A stretch of DNA of 64,000 bases. Origin: Pseudomonas brassicacearum subsp. brassicacearum (GTDB taxonomy: Bacteria; Pseudomonadota; Gammaproteobacteria; Pseudomonadales; Pseudomonadaceae). The position numbers were made by a program, and so were the translations under genes. The stretch is from assembly GCF_008801605.1 (NCBI RefSeq), contig NZ_VZPJ01000011.1, positions 1 through 64,000 on the forward strand. Direction: 5' to 3'. The notes under the pieces were generated by a model, which had not been told where the DNA came from, did not search any database, and was given only the letters and a program-made list of their open reading frames with translations. The stretch's first letter is position 1. The number at the start of each line of letters is the position of its first letter. Shown here in pieces: positions 16,865 to 25,752 of the stretch.

Positions 16865-16993
16865 GTAATGCTCCTTTTGAGAGTTTTGTTTTCACCCGCC
16901 AGTCGCTCCGGAATGTTCCGTTATCCGTCACCTTCGCTTTTTGGGCGATGCCTTGTGGGCAAGAGGTGCCTTGGCACGCTGGCGCTTTTTTGA

Positions 16994-18517
16994 TCAATTC
17001 AAATTCGGTAATACGCTGTGCAACACATTCGGGTCTTTGAGCAGGCCGGCGGCACTGGCGATGTCCGGCGCCAGCCAGCGGTCCTGGTCATAGGCCGGGA
17101 CGCGTTCGCGCAGCAGTTTCCAGGCAATGTCGGTGCCGGCGCCGAAACGCTGGGCCTTGAGAAACTCAAAGGCCTGGGCCGCCAGCAGGTATTCGATGGC
17201 GAGGATCTGCGTGCAGTTTTCCAGCGCCCGGTGCAGCTTCAGGGCCGCGTTGGTGCCCATGCTCAGATGGTCTTCCTGCAACCCGGAGGTGACGAAATTG
17301 TCGAGCACCGCCGGTTGCGCCAGTTGCTTGTTTTCCGCGCACAGCGACGCGGCGACGTATTGCACGATCATCATCCCCGAGTTCACCCCGGGGTTGGCCA
17401 CCAGGAAGGCCGGCAGGCCGCTGACGTGGGGGTTGATCAAGCGGTCGAGGCGACGCTCGGCGATGGAGCCGATCTCAGCCATGGCAATCGCCAGCAGATC
17501 TGCCGCCAGCGCCACCGACTGGCCGTGGGGATTGGCCTGGGACATGACCCGGAAGCTCTCCGGCGTACCCAGCAGCAGTGGATTATCGGTCACCGCGTTG
17601 AGTTCGGTTTCGATCTGTTGCCGGGCGTGGGCCAACTGGTCGCGAGCCGCGCCGTGCACCTGGGGAATCGAGCGGATGCTCAAGGCGTCCTGGGTGCGAA
17701 TGCCCAGGCTCGCGGCGATGACTTCGCTGCCGTCGAGCAGTGCTCGCAAATTGCTCCCGACCTGCTGCATGCCCGGGTGTGGCTTGAGGGCGATGACGTC
17801 GGCATCGAACGCGGCAATCTGCCCGCGCTGGGCCTCGAAACTCATGGCGCCGATCACGTCGGCCCATTGCACCAACCGCGTCGCATCGGCCAGGGCCAGG
17901 CAGCTCAGACCGGTCATGCACGGCGTGCCGTTGACCAGGCACAGACCGTCCTTGGCCCCCAGTTGCACCGGTTGCAAACCCTCTGCGGCCAGGGCCTGTT
18001 GCGCCGGGATTATCTGCCCGCGATAGCTGACCTGGCCGACGCCCAGCAACGCGATGCCGATGTGGGCCATGTGGGTCAGGTAACCCACCGAACCCTGGGA
18101 CGGCACTTGCGGTGTGATGCCGCGATTGAGCAGCGCCAGCAGCGCTTCGACTACCCGGCGATGGATGCCGGACTTGCCTTGGCTGTAGTTGAGGATAGCG
18201 GCGCAGATAATCGCCCGGGTCTGCTCATCAGAAAGCGGCGCACCAACGCCACAGGCATGGCTGAGCAAGGTGTTGCGCGACAGTTGGCTGAGTTGTTCGT
18301 CCTTGAGCGAAACATTGCACAAGGCCCCCAGGCCGGTATTGACGCCATAGGCGCGCTCGCCGCTTGCGACGATACGCTGGACGATGGCCTGGGCGTTGTC
18401 GATCCGCGCCCAGGTCTCAGTCGATAGCTCGAGCACAGCGCCAAAGCGGGCGACGGCGACGACATCCTGCCAACGCAACGGGGCGCCTGTGATTACGATT
18501 TTTTCAGCCTGGGACAT
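16994..18517 (-). CDS. Histidine ammonia-lyase paralogue lacking the MIO triad (probable pseudoenzyme)
   Basis: A 507-residue member of the HAL/PAL family, colinear with HutH. Where HutH reads GSVG-ASG-DLAPLAHM, this protein reads GSVG-YLTHMAHI: exactly the three residues that cyclise to the MIO electrophile are missing (bases about 18080-18094). The catalytic Tyr of the QDPYSLR motif is also replaced (QDALSIR), whereas AYGVNTGLG, NGTP and QEDHLSM are kept. It is therefore unlikely to deaminate histidine by the known mechanism. It may stabilise or regulate HutH, bind histidine or urocanate, or catalyse something else. The frame is intact over its full length, so it appears maintained. A GAGG ribosome site precedes the ATG. 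Confidence 0.9.
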   Translation of the reverse strand: MSQAEKIVITGAPLRWQDVVAVARFGAVLELSTETWARIDNAQAIVQRIVASGERAYGVNTGLGALCNVSLKDEQLSQLSRNTLLSHACGVGAPLSDEQTRAIICAAILNYSQGKSGIHRRVVEALLALLNRGITPQVPSQGSVGYLTHMAHIGIALLGVGQVSYRGQIIPAQQALAAEGLQPVQLGAKDGLCLVNGTPCMTGLSCLALADATRLVQWADVIGAMSFEAQRGQIAAFDADVIALKPHPGMQQVGSNLRALLDGSEVIAASLGIRTQDALSIRSIPQVHGAARDQLAHARQQIETELNAVTDNPLLLGTPESFRVMSQANPHGQSVALAADLLAIAMAEIGSIAERRLDRLINPHVSGLPAFLVANPGVNSGMMIVQYVAASLCAENKQLAQPAVLDNFVTSGLQEDHLSMGTNAALKLHRALENCTQILAIEYLLAAQAFEFLKAQRFGAGTDIAWKLLRERVPAYDQDRWLAPDIASAAGLLKDPNVLHSVLPNLN

Positions 18518-18573
18518 TTAAAGCCTCATGCACATTAAAGTTGCCAATAACATTTGTGGCGTGGGGATTTATC

Positions 18574-18660
18574 TGTGGGAGCAAGGCTTGCCCGCGATAA
18601 AAACAACGCGGTCTCTTTGGAACCGAGGCGTCTGCATCGCGAGCAAGCTTTGCTCCCACA
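18574..18660. repeat. REP doublet (REPIN) between the hutH paralogue and hutV
   Basis: TGTGGGAGCAAGGCTTGCCCGCGAT and ATCGCGAGCAAGCTTTGCTCCCACA around a 38-bp loop. The loop shares ACAACGCGGTCTCT with the REPIN at 13083-13168, so the two are close copies of one subtype. Confidence 0.92.
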
Positions 18661-18692
18661 GGTAAATCCCCTCTCCACAACGGAGTCCGGTC

Positions 18693-19523
18693 TTACACCA
18701 CCGCCGCCCGCCGTTGCACAAACCGATCGACATACTCATCCGCCGGCGAGTGCAGGATCTCCCGAGGCGTGCCGACCTGGATCAGCTTGCCGTCCTTGAG
18801 GATCGCAATGCGGTTGCCAATGCGCACGGCCTCGTCGAGGTCGTGGGTGATGAACACGATGGTCTTGTGCAGGGTCTTTTGCAGTTCCAGCAACTGGTCC
18901 TGCATCTCCGCGCGGATCAGTGGGTCGAGGGCGCTGAAGGCTTCGTCCATCAGGATGATGTCGGTGTCCGCCGCCAAGGCCCGGGCCAGGCCGACGCGCT
19001 GGCGCATGCCACCAGAGAGCTGGTGCGGGTATTTGTTCTCGTAGCCCTTCAGGCCCACGGTATCGATCCAGTGCAACGCCCGCTCGGCGCACACCTGCTT
19101 GCTCTCGCCGCGCACTTTCAAGCCATAGGCGACGTTGTCCAGCACGCTCTTGTGGGGCAGCAGGCCGAAGCTCTGGAACACCATGCTGATCTTGTGTCGG
19201 CGAAATTCGCGCAAGGCGTCCATGTCCAGTTGCAGGATGTCTTCGCCGTCCACCAGGATCGCGCCGCTGGTAGGGTCGATCAGCCGGTTGAAATGGCGCA
19301 CCAACGTGGACTTGCCGGAACCGGACAGGCCCATGATCACGAAAATCTCACCGGTGCCGATGCTCAGCGACAAGTCGTTAACGCCGACCACGCAGCCGGT
19401 TTCGGCCAGCACCTGGTCCTTGGTCTTGTTCTGGCGGATCAGCTCCAGGGCCTCCTTGGAGCGATTGCCGAAAATCTTGAAGACATTCTTGACTTCGATC
19501 TTGCTGATGGCTGCGTTGCTCAT
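18693..19523 (-). CDS. hutV: Histidine ABC transporter, ATP-binding protein
   Basis: A 276-residue ATPase of the betaine/proline (ProV/OpuAA) type. It has Walker A GLSGSGKST, signature LSGGMRQRVGLARAL, Walker B DIILMDEAFSALD and the H-loop in VFITHDL, and it lacks the CBS domains of ProV. It pairs with HutW (its ATG overlaps the hutW stop by four bases) and HutX. The hut context indicates histidine import. Confidence 0.95.
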   Translation of the reverse strand: MSNAAISKIEVKNVFKIFGNRSKEALELIRQNKTKDQVLAETGCVVGVNDLSLSIGTGEIFVIMGLSGSGKSTLVRHFNRLIDPTSGAILVDGEDILQLDMDALREFRRHKISMVFQSFGLLPHKSVLDNVAYGLKVRGESKQVCAERALHWIDTVGLKGYENKYPHQLSGGMRQRVGLARALAADTDIILMDEAFSALDPLIRAEMQDQLLELQKTLHKTIVFITHDLDEAVRIGNRIAILKDGKLIQVGTPREILHSPADEYVDRFVQRRAAVV

Positions 19524-20371
19524 TTGCTCACCTCGTGCCGAGGACGACCATAGGCCTGGGTAATGCGGTCGATGACCACGGCGAGAATCACGATCGCCAG
19601 CCCGGCTTCCAGGCCGCGTCCGACGTTGAGGGTCTGGATGCCCACCAGCACGTCTTCACCCAGGCCACGGGCGCCGATCATCGAGGCGATGACCACCATC
19701 GACAGGGCCATCATGGTGGTCTGGTTGATCCCGGCCATGATGCTCGGCAGGGCCAGGGGCAGTTGCACGCCGAACAGCTGTTGCCAGCGGTTGGCGCCGA
19801 AGGCGTTGATGGCTTCCATCACTTCGCCGTCCACCTGGCGGATGCCAAGGTCAGTCAGGCGAATCAGTGGCGGCGCAGCGTAGATCACCGTGGCGAAAAT
19901 CGCCGGGACCTTGCCCAGGCCGAACAGCATCAACACCGGAATCAGGTACACGAAGCTCGGCATGGTCTGCATGATGTCCAGCAACGGCATCAGCACCGAA
20001 CGCAGGCGATTGCTGCGTGCCGAGAGAATGCCCAGCGGAATGCCGATCAACACCGAGATCAGCGTCGCCACCAGCATCAGCGCGAGGGTCTGCATCAGCT
20101 TGTCCCACAGGCCCACCGCGCCCACCAGAAACAGCAGGCCGACGATCACCGCCGTGGCGACGACCTTGCGGGTGGCGTGCCAGGCGATGCCACCGACGAT
20201 AGCCAGCATCAGCCACCAGGGCGCCATGCGCAGCAGGCCTTCGAGATTGACGATGGCCCACAGCAGGGTGTCGGAGATGTGCCGGAACACATCGCCATAA
20301 TTGGTCACCAGGGAGTCGACCCAACCGTTGACCCAATCGGCAATGGAGAAGGTAAAGCTTTCGGGAAACAT
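19520..20371 (-). CDS. hutW: Histidine ABC transporter, permease
   Basis: A 283-residue inner-membrane permease of the ProW/OpuAB type with about six membrane helices. The EAA-like coupling loop contains EVMEAINAFGANRWQ followed by LPLALPSIMAG. The start follows the hutX gene by 71 bases and the end is translationally coupled to hutV. Confidence 0.95.
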   Translation of the reverse strand: MFPESFTFSIADWVNGWVDSLVTNYGDVFRHISDTLLWAIVNLEGLLRMAPWWLMLAIVGGIAWHATRKVVATAVIVGLLFLVGAVGLWDKLMQTLALMLVATLISVLIGIPLGILSARSNRLRSVLMPLLDIMQTMPSFVYLIPVLMLFGLGKVPAIFATVIYAAPPLIRLTDLGIRQVDGEVMEAINAFGANRWQQLFGVQLPLALPSIMAGINQTTMMALSMVVIASMIGARGLGEDVLVGIQTLNVGRGLEAGLAIVILAVVIDRITQAYGRPRHEVSK

Positions 20372-20442
20372 AAGAGACTCTCGATCAAGTGGATGCGGTG
20401 AACGTCCCGGCCAGCCCCACGGTTGGCCGGGAAGTATTCGAC

Positions 20443-21411
20443 CTACAGAGCCGCGTCGATTTTCTTGGCAGCGTCTTCGCTTACCCAGGCGTGCCAGACT
20501 TCAGGATGTTCCTTCAGGAAGATCTTCGCCAGTTTCGGCGACTCGATTCGTTCCTTCGCCATGCGCCCGAGGTTCTGGTTCAGGATATCGATCGGCAGGT
20601 TGACCTTTTCCAGCACCGTCACCAATTCAGGTGCCTCGTCGTGGAAGGTCTTGGACAGGCCGACCTTGATGCTCACGCTTTTATCCACGCCCGGTTTTTC
20701 TTCCAGTTTCACCAGGTCCACCTGGCCCATCAGCGGCGTTGGCGACCAGTAGTAGAACAGGATCGGCTCGCCGCGCTTGTAGCTCGACAGCACCGCCGCA
20801 TCCAGCGCTGGGCCGGTACCTGGACGGAAGTTGGTGTAGGTTTTTTCCAGGCCATAGCTTTTCAGCATTTCGCTGTTGTCCAGCTCGCAGGTCCAGCCGG
20901 CCGGGCAGTTATAGAAGCGGCCCTTGGACGGTTCTTCCGGGTCCTTGAACACGGCGGCGTACTGGCCCAGGTCAGCGATGTTCTTCAGTCCTGGTGCCTT
21001 GGCTTCGAGCTTGCGCTTGGCGTCGCCTTCCACCACGTAGCGCGGCACGTACCAGCCTTCGATGGCACCCACGACCGGGGCACCGACGCCGACTACCTTG
21101 CCGGCCTTCTCGGCCTTGTTCCAGACTTCACTGCGGCCGACCCACTCTTCGGCAAACACCTGGATGTCGTTGCTGCTCAGGGCGTTCTCCATGGTGATGG
21201 AGTTGCCTGGCAGGCTGTCGGTCTTGCAGTCGTAGCCTTTTTCCAGCACCACTTGCAGGACGTCGGTCAGCAACATGGCGCTTTCCCAGTTCAGGCCGGC
21301 GAACTTCACCGGTTTACCCGACTCGCACCAACCCGCCGCTTGTGTGGCGCCAGCGCTGGCCAGCAGGCCCATGGAAAGCAATGTGGTCAGCAGGGTCTTG
21401 TTCGACTTCAT
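20443..21411 (-). CDS. hutX: Histidine ABC transporter, periplasmic binding protein
   Basis: A 322-residue OpuAC-type binding protein with a signal peptide (MKSNKTLLTTLLSMG, cleaved after TQAAG or nearby). Motifs LNWESAMLLTDVL, EEWVGRSEVW and YYWSPTPLM match HutX/ProX proteins. The family ancestor binds betaines, and the location between hutW and the urocanate-type permease supports histidine as ligand. An AGGAG ribosome site precedes the ATG. Confidence 0.93.
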   Translation of the reverse strand: MKSNKTLLTTLLSMGLLASAGATQAAGWCESGKPVKFAGLNWESAMLLTDVLQVVLEKGYDCKTDSLPGNSITMENALSSNDIQVFAEEWVGRSEVWNKAEKAGKVVGVGAPVVGAIEGWYVPRYVVEGDAKRKLEAKAPGLKNIADLGQYAAVFKDPEEPSKGRFYNCPAGWTCELDNSEMLKSYGLEKTYTNFRPGTGPALDAAVLSSYKRGEPILFYYWSPTPLMGQVDLVKLEEKPGVDKSVSIKVGLSKTFHDEAPELVTVLEKVNLPIDILNQNLGRMAKERIESPKLAKIFLKEHPEVWHAWVSEDAAKKIDAAL

Positions 21412-21481
21412 TATGTGACGCTCCTAATCAGTTGGATTGGCTTACGGCAGTCAAGAGGCATCCAGCCCTGTCAACGTCCCA

Positions 21482-22948
21482 TCAGACCGCTTGAATGCGG
21501 CCCGCCCTGCTCGGTTGTGCGTCAACCGTGTCCTGCTCGATTGGCAGGATCAATTGATCGGGTACAGCGCTGTGCCACTTCTTGGCGACGACGTAATACA
21601 GCGCCGCCGGAACCACCAGACCGATGATCCAGGAAATATCCACACCGCCCATGGCTGCCACCAGCGGACCGGTATAGAACTTGGTGGCGATAAACGGCAG
21701 TTGAACCAGTACGCCGAAGACATAGACGCTGATGCCGAGGGCGTTCCAACGACCGTAGCGACCGTTCGGGTCGGCCAGTGCCGGCACGTCATAGCGCTCG
21801 CGGGTGATGCAGTAGTAGTCCACCAGGTTGATCGCGCTCCAAGGCGTAAAGAACGCCAGCAAGAACAGGATGAAGGACTTGAACGCGCCGAGGAACGAGT
21901 GCTGGCCGAGCAGCGCGATCAGCGTCGCAGCGCCGACGATGACCAGCACGAAGACCAGACGCTGCAAGCGCGTTACGTTCAGGTGACCACGAAAACCGCT
22001 GATGATGGTCGCGATGCACATGAAGCTGCCGTAGGAGTTCAGCGTGGAGATGGTGACCTTGCCGAACGCGATGCTGAAATACAGCAGCGCGGCGGTGGCA
22101 CCGGTGCCCCCCAGGCCCACGATGTAGGCCACTTCGTGACCGGCGAATTGCCCATTGGCCGAGGCCGCGGCAAACACGCCGAGGATCATCGCCACCTGTG
22201 CGCCGATGACTGAACCGGCGCCCGCGGCAAAAAAGGTTTTCACCGAAGAAGTCTTGCTCGGCAGGTAACGCGAATAGTCCGCCACGTAGGGGCCGAAGGC
22301 GATCTGCCAGGACGCCGCGAGCGACACCGCAAGCAGGAAACTGCTCCAGCTGAAATGGCGGATTTGCAAGAGTGCGCCAACGTCCGTCTGGCTCATCAGA
22401 CGAGAGAACAGGTAAACAAAGGCGATCACACCAAGGATGCTGGCGACACGGCCAATGAAGTGAATCACCCGATAACCGAGCACCGTGACCAGTACGATGA
22501 CGCTGGCGAAAATGAGGATGCCGACACTGTCGCTGACACCAAACAACTGGCCCAGCGCCTGGCCGGAAAGCACGGTTCCCGTTGCGGTGAAACCCAGGTA
22601 CATCAGGCACACCAGCACGATCGGGATGGCCGCGCCATACACACCAAACTGCACCCGGCTGGAGATCATCTGCGGCAGGCCAAGCTTGGGCCCTTGCGCG
22701 GCATGCAACGCCATGACGCCACCGCCGAGCAGTTGGCCGATCAGCAAACCGATCAACGACCAGAACACATCACCGCCAAGCACCACCGCCAATGCGCCGG
22801 TGACAATTGCCGTGATTTGCAGGTTGGCCCCCATCCAGAGGGTGAACTGGCTCAACAATCGGCCGTGTCTCTCCGTTTCCGGGATGTAGTCGATCGAACG
22901 TTTCTCGATCAACGGCTTGCTGCTTGCACGTGTGCTGGTGACAGCCAT
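21482..22948 (-). CDS. hutT: NCS1-family permease, probable urocanate transporter
   Basis: A 488-residue inner-membrane transporter of the nucleobase-cation-symport-1 (cytosine/purine/allantoin) family with about twelve hydrophobic segments. Motifs are GANLQITAIVTGAL, GLPQMISSRVQFG, SWQIAFGPYVADYSRYLP and FFTPWSAINLVDYY. In P. fluorescens SBW25 the corresponding hut gene (hutTu) is reported to import urocanate; that specificity is transferred here from position and family. No amino-acid (APC) type histidine permease is present elsewhere in this hut locus. Confidence 0.88.
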   Translation of the reverse strand: MAVTSTRASSKPLIEKRSIDYIPETERHGRLLSQFTLWMGANLQITAIVTGALAVVLGGDVFWSLIGLLIGQLLGGGVMALHAAQGPKLGLPQMISSRVQFGVYGAAIPIVLVCLMYLGFTATGTVLSGQALGQLFGVSDSVGILIFASVIVLVTVLGYRVIHFIGRVASILGVIAFVYLFSRLMSQTDVGALLQIRHFSWSSFLLAVSLAASWQIAFGPYVADYSRYLPSKTSSVKTFFAAGAGSVIGAQVAMILGVFAAASANGQFAGHEVAYIVGLGGTGATAALLYFSIAFGKVTISTLNSYGSFMCIATIISGFRGHLNVTRLQRLVFVLVIVGAATLIALLGQHSFLGAFKSFILFLLAFFTPWSAINLVDYYCITRERYDVPALADPNGRYGRWNALGISVYVFGVLVQLPFIATKFYTGPLVAAMGGVDISWIIGLVVPAALYYVVAKKWHSAVPDQLILPIEQDTVDAQPSRAGRIQAV

Positions 22949-22995
22949 GGTTCAACCTCTGTGGATTGTTCTGCAATTCAATTGCGCCGCACTCC

Positions 22996-23084
22996 TGTGG
23001 GAGCGAGCTTGCTCGCGATGAGGGCGTGTCAGTAGACGGAACCGGTACTGATCCACCGCTATCGCGAGCAAGCTCGCTCCCACA
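22996..23084. repeat. REP doublet (REPIN) between the urocanate permease gene and hutU
   Basis: TGTGGGAGCGAGCTTGCTCGCGAT and ATCGCGAGCAAGCTCGCTCCCACA surround a loop of about 40 bp immediately downstream of the hutU stop. It could stabilise the 3' end of a hutU-only transcript. Confidence 0.93.
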
Positions 23085-23097
23085 GGGGGGCCCGGGT

Positions 23098-24786
23098 TTA
23101 TTTGCCGGTAATCATCGGCAGGTTCAGCCCCTGTTCCTTGGCGCAATCGATGGCGATCTGGTAACCGGCATCGGCATGACGCATCACGCCCGTGGCCGGA
23201 TCGTTGTGCAGCACGCGGGCAATGCGCTCGGCCGCTTCGTCGGTACCGTCGCAGACGATCACCATGCCCGAGTGCTGCGAGAAGCCCATGCCGACGCCGC
23301 CACCGTGGTGCAGCGAAACCCAGGTCGCGCCGCTCGCGGTGTTGAGCAAGGCGTTGAGCAACGGCCAGTCGGAAACCGCATCGGAACCGTCCTGCATGGA
23401 TTCGGTTTCACGGTTGGGGCTGGCCACGGAACCAGAGTCCAGGTGGTCGCGGCCGATCACGATCGGGGCCGACAATTCGCCGCTGCGCACCATCTCGTTG
23501 AACGCCAGGCCCAGCTTGGCGCGTTGGCCCAGGCCAACCCAGCAGATACGTGCCGGCAAGCCCTGGAAGCTGATGCGCTCGCGGGCCATGTCCAGCCAGT
23601 TGTGCAGGTGGGCGTCGTCAGGGATCAGTTCCTTGACCTTGGCGTCGGTCTTGTAGATGTCCTGCGGATCACCGGACAGCGCAGCCCAGCGGAACGGGCC
23701 GATACCGCGGCAGAACAGCGGACGGATATAGGCCGGGACGAAACCAGGGAAGTCGAAGGCATTTTCGACGCCCTCTTCCTGGGCCATCTGGCGGATGTTG
23801 TTGCCGTAGTCGAAGGTCGGCACGCCCATTTTCTGGAAGGCCAGCATGGCTTTGACGTGGACGGCCATCGATTGCTTGGCGGCCTTCACCACGGCGGCGG
23901 GTTCGGTCTTGGCGCGGGCACGATATTCGTCCCAGGTCCAACCGGCCGGCAGGTAGCCGTTGAGTGGGTCGTGGGCGCTGGTCTGGTCGGTGACCATGTC
24001 TGGGCGCACACCACGACGGACCATTTCCGGCAGGATCTCGGCAGCGTTCCCACACAGCGCGATGGAAATCGCCTTGCCTTCGGCAGTGTATTTCTCGATG
24101 CGCGCCAGGGCGTCGTCGAGGTCCTTGGCTTGCTCGTCGACGTAGCGGGTTTTCAGGCGGAAATCGATGCTCACCTGCTGGCATTCGATGTTCAGCGAGC
24201 ACGCACCGGCCAGGGTAGCGGCCAAGGGCTGCGCACCGCCCATGCCGCCCAGGCCGGCGGTCAGGACCCAGCGACCCTTGAGGTTGGAGTCGTAGTGCTG
24301 GCGACCGGCCTCGACGAAGGTTTCATAAGTGCCTTGCACGATGCCCTGGCTGCCAATGTAGATCCAGCTGCCGGCGGTCATCTGGCCGTACATGGCCAGG
24401 CCCTTGGCGTCGAGTTCGTTGAAGTGCTCCCAACTGGCCCAGTGCGGCACCAGGTTGGAGTTGGCGATCAGCACGCGAGGAGCGTTGCTGTGGGTCTTGA
24501 ACACGCCCACCGGCTTGCCGGATTGCACCAGCAGGGTTTCGTCGTCGTTCAGGTTGGTCAGGCTTTCGACGATCTTGTCGTAGCACTCCCAGTTGCGCGC
24601 CGCGCGGCCAATGCCACCGTAGACCACCAGTTCCTTGGGGTTCTCGGCCACTTCCGGGTCGAGGTTGTTCATCAACATGCGCAGCGGTGCTTCAGTCAGC
24701 CAGCTCTTGGCGGTCAGCGTGTTACCGCGAGGGGCACGGATTTCAACGTCACGGTATTTTTCGGGTTTGCGGGTAGCGTCGGTCAC
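23098..24786 (-). CDS. hutU: Urocanate hydratase (urocanase)
   Basis: A 562-residue cytosolic enzyme that converts urocanate to imidazolone propionate using tightly bound NAD+. The family signature is clear: YGGIGRAARNWECYDKI, GWTWDEYR, DQTSAHDPLNGY, FCRGIGPFRW and the C-terminal HHGGGVGMGFSQHSGM. The start is GTG at 24786 with GAGGAG 8 bases upstream, followed by TDATRKPEKYRD. It is the first gene of the leftward operon and is preceded by a HutC-type operator. Confidence 0.98.
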   Translation of the reverse strand: MTDATRKPEKYRDVEIRAPRGNTLTAKSWLTEAPLRMLMNNLDPEVAENPKELVVYGGIGRAARNWECYDKIVESLTNLNDDETLLVQSGKPVGVFKTHSNAPRVLIANSNLVPHWASWEHFNELDAKGLAMYGQMTAGSWIYIGSQGIVQGTYETFVEAGRQHYDSNLKGRWVLTAGLGGMGGAQPLAATLAGACSLNIECQQVSIDFRLKTRYVDEQAKDLDDALARIEKYTAEGKAISIALCGNAAEILPEMVRRGVRPDMVTDQTSAHDPLNGYLPAGWTWDEYRARAKTEPAAVVKAAKQSMAVHVKAMLAFQKMGVPTFDYGNNIRQMAQEEGVENAFDFPGFVPAYIRPLFCRGIGPFRWAALSGDPQDIYKTDAKVKELIPDDAHLHNWLDMARERISFQGLPARICWVGLGQRAKLGLAFNEMVRSGELSAPIVIGRDHLDSGSVASPNRETESMQDGSDAVSDWPLLNALLNTASGATWVSLHHGGGVGMGFSQHSGMVIVCDGTDEAAERIARVLHNDPATGVMRHADAGYQIAIDCAKEQGLNLPMITGK

Positions 24787-24888
24787 AGCAAAAACTCCTC
24801 AGCGATCAATCCAGACCAGCCCGGGCAGTGGGCAGCGATTTAGCGAACGTTGCGTTGAATATCGGCGACTCATACGCATACGTCTTTA

Positions 24889-24902
24889 CTTGTATGTACA
24901 AG
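24889..24902. promoter_or_regulatory. HutC-type operator upstream of hutU
   Basis: The palindrome CTTGTATGTACAAG (TGTA-N2-TACA core) lies about 100 bp upstream of the hutU start, in the 396-bp gap between hutD and hutU. GntR/HutC repressors in Pseudomonas bind TGTA..TACA palindromes and release them on binding urocanate. A related palindrome precedes hutC/hutF. The remainder of this gap holds no gene; one short REP-like palindrome lies at 25138-25162. Confidence 0.75.
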
Positions 24903-25137
24903 CATATGCAATCAAGCGGCCAACTTGTTGGAGGCGATATTCAGAAACGGCTGGGGAATTGGCTGAAAGCCTTGTGATTTAAGGGCTGCTGAGCGGCATG
25001 AAATTTTTCAAGAGAGTTTTCGAGGGGGAAATCGGAGGGTCACAGAAGCGTGGTGTTGCGCCACGCTGGGGCATTCGGTAACAAGTTGGTGCGCAGAAGA
25101 AACAGCAGGCAGGCACCTTGTGGCGAGGGTGTTTATC

Positions 25138-25162
25138 TGTGGGAGCAAGGCTTGCTCCCACA
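25138..25162. repeat. Short REP-derived palindrome
   Basis: TGTGGGAGCAAG-G-CTTGCTCCCACA, a perfect inverted repeat made of only the outer halves of two REPs, 20 bases beyond the hutD stop. It appears to be a REPIN that has lost its loop by deletion. Confidence 0.8.
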
Positions 25163-25182
25163 GGGTACTCAAGAAGCTGAAA

Positions 25183-25752
25183 TTAGCGGGCCGTCAGCTC
25201 AATCACGCAGCATTGACCGTGAGTGGAGACATCCACCAACCCGGTGTTACTGCTCAGTTGCAAACAGTCGTAGAGGCCCAAATCAACGGCGGACTCACCG
25301 ACCTTGATAGCCAGTCCCGGGGCGGCACTGAACACCAGTACCGTTTGCGCGTCACTGAAAAACCGCTGCTGGCCGCCCAACCACTGCAACCGCGCGCGGT
25401 AACGCTGCGGTGCGTAGATCAGGTTGAAATCACGAATCGGTCCGCCCAGCAGTGTGCAGAACACATGGCTCTCGCCGCTGAACGTAAAAGGGTCCAGCGG
25501 ATGCAAAGCCCGCGTGACTTGGCCATCGACGTTCAGTGTCATGCCGCTCCCCTGCAAGACACTGATGACCCGCTCGTAACCGGCGAAGGTGGAGAAGCCG
25601 CCCGACTCACCAATGTCGGCAATCGACAGGCGCCAGCCGAAACCTTCCAGGCCGGTGCCGGCATCGCGAGTGATTTCTTCGGTGCTGCCGCCACCGTTTT
25701 TCCACGGCATGCGTGGGTAGTCTGCCGCGCGTAAAACCTTCAAATGGCTCAT
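25183..25752 (-). CDS. hutD: HutD, cupin-fold hut accessory protein
   Basis: A 189-residue protein of the HutD/Ves family (bicupin fold). It has PRMPWKNGGGSTEEI near the N-terminus, WRLSIADIGESGGFSTFAGYERVISVL and FSGESHVFCTLLGGPIRDFNLIY. In P. fluorescens SBW25 HutD is reported to limit the upper level of hut activity, possibly by binding a pathway metabolite. It overlaps hutC by four bases, so repressor and HutD are translationally coupled. Confidence 0.94.
   Translation of the reverse strand: MSHLKVLRAADYPRMPWKNGGGSTEEITRDAGTGLEGFGWRLSIADIGESGGFSTFAGYERVISVLQGSGMTLNVDGQVTRALHPLDPFTFSGESHVFCTLLGGPIRDFNLIYAPQRYRARLQWLGGQQRFFSDAQTVLVFSAAPGLAIKVGESAVDLGLYDCLQLSSNTGLVDVSTHGQCCVIELTAR

Noticed and set aside
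16881..16895. A-rich AAAACAAAA leader of hutH as a Crc/Hfq catabolite-repression motif
   Set aside because: It misses the AANAANAA pattern by one position; Crc control of hut is plausible from the literature, but this site is not convincing.
16865..16993. Possible remnant of the missing APC histidine permease between the two hutH genes
   Set aside because: Only 129 bp with no coding similarity to a permease could be seen in any frame.
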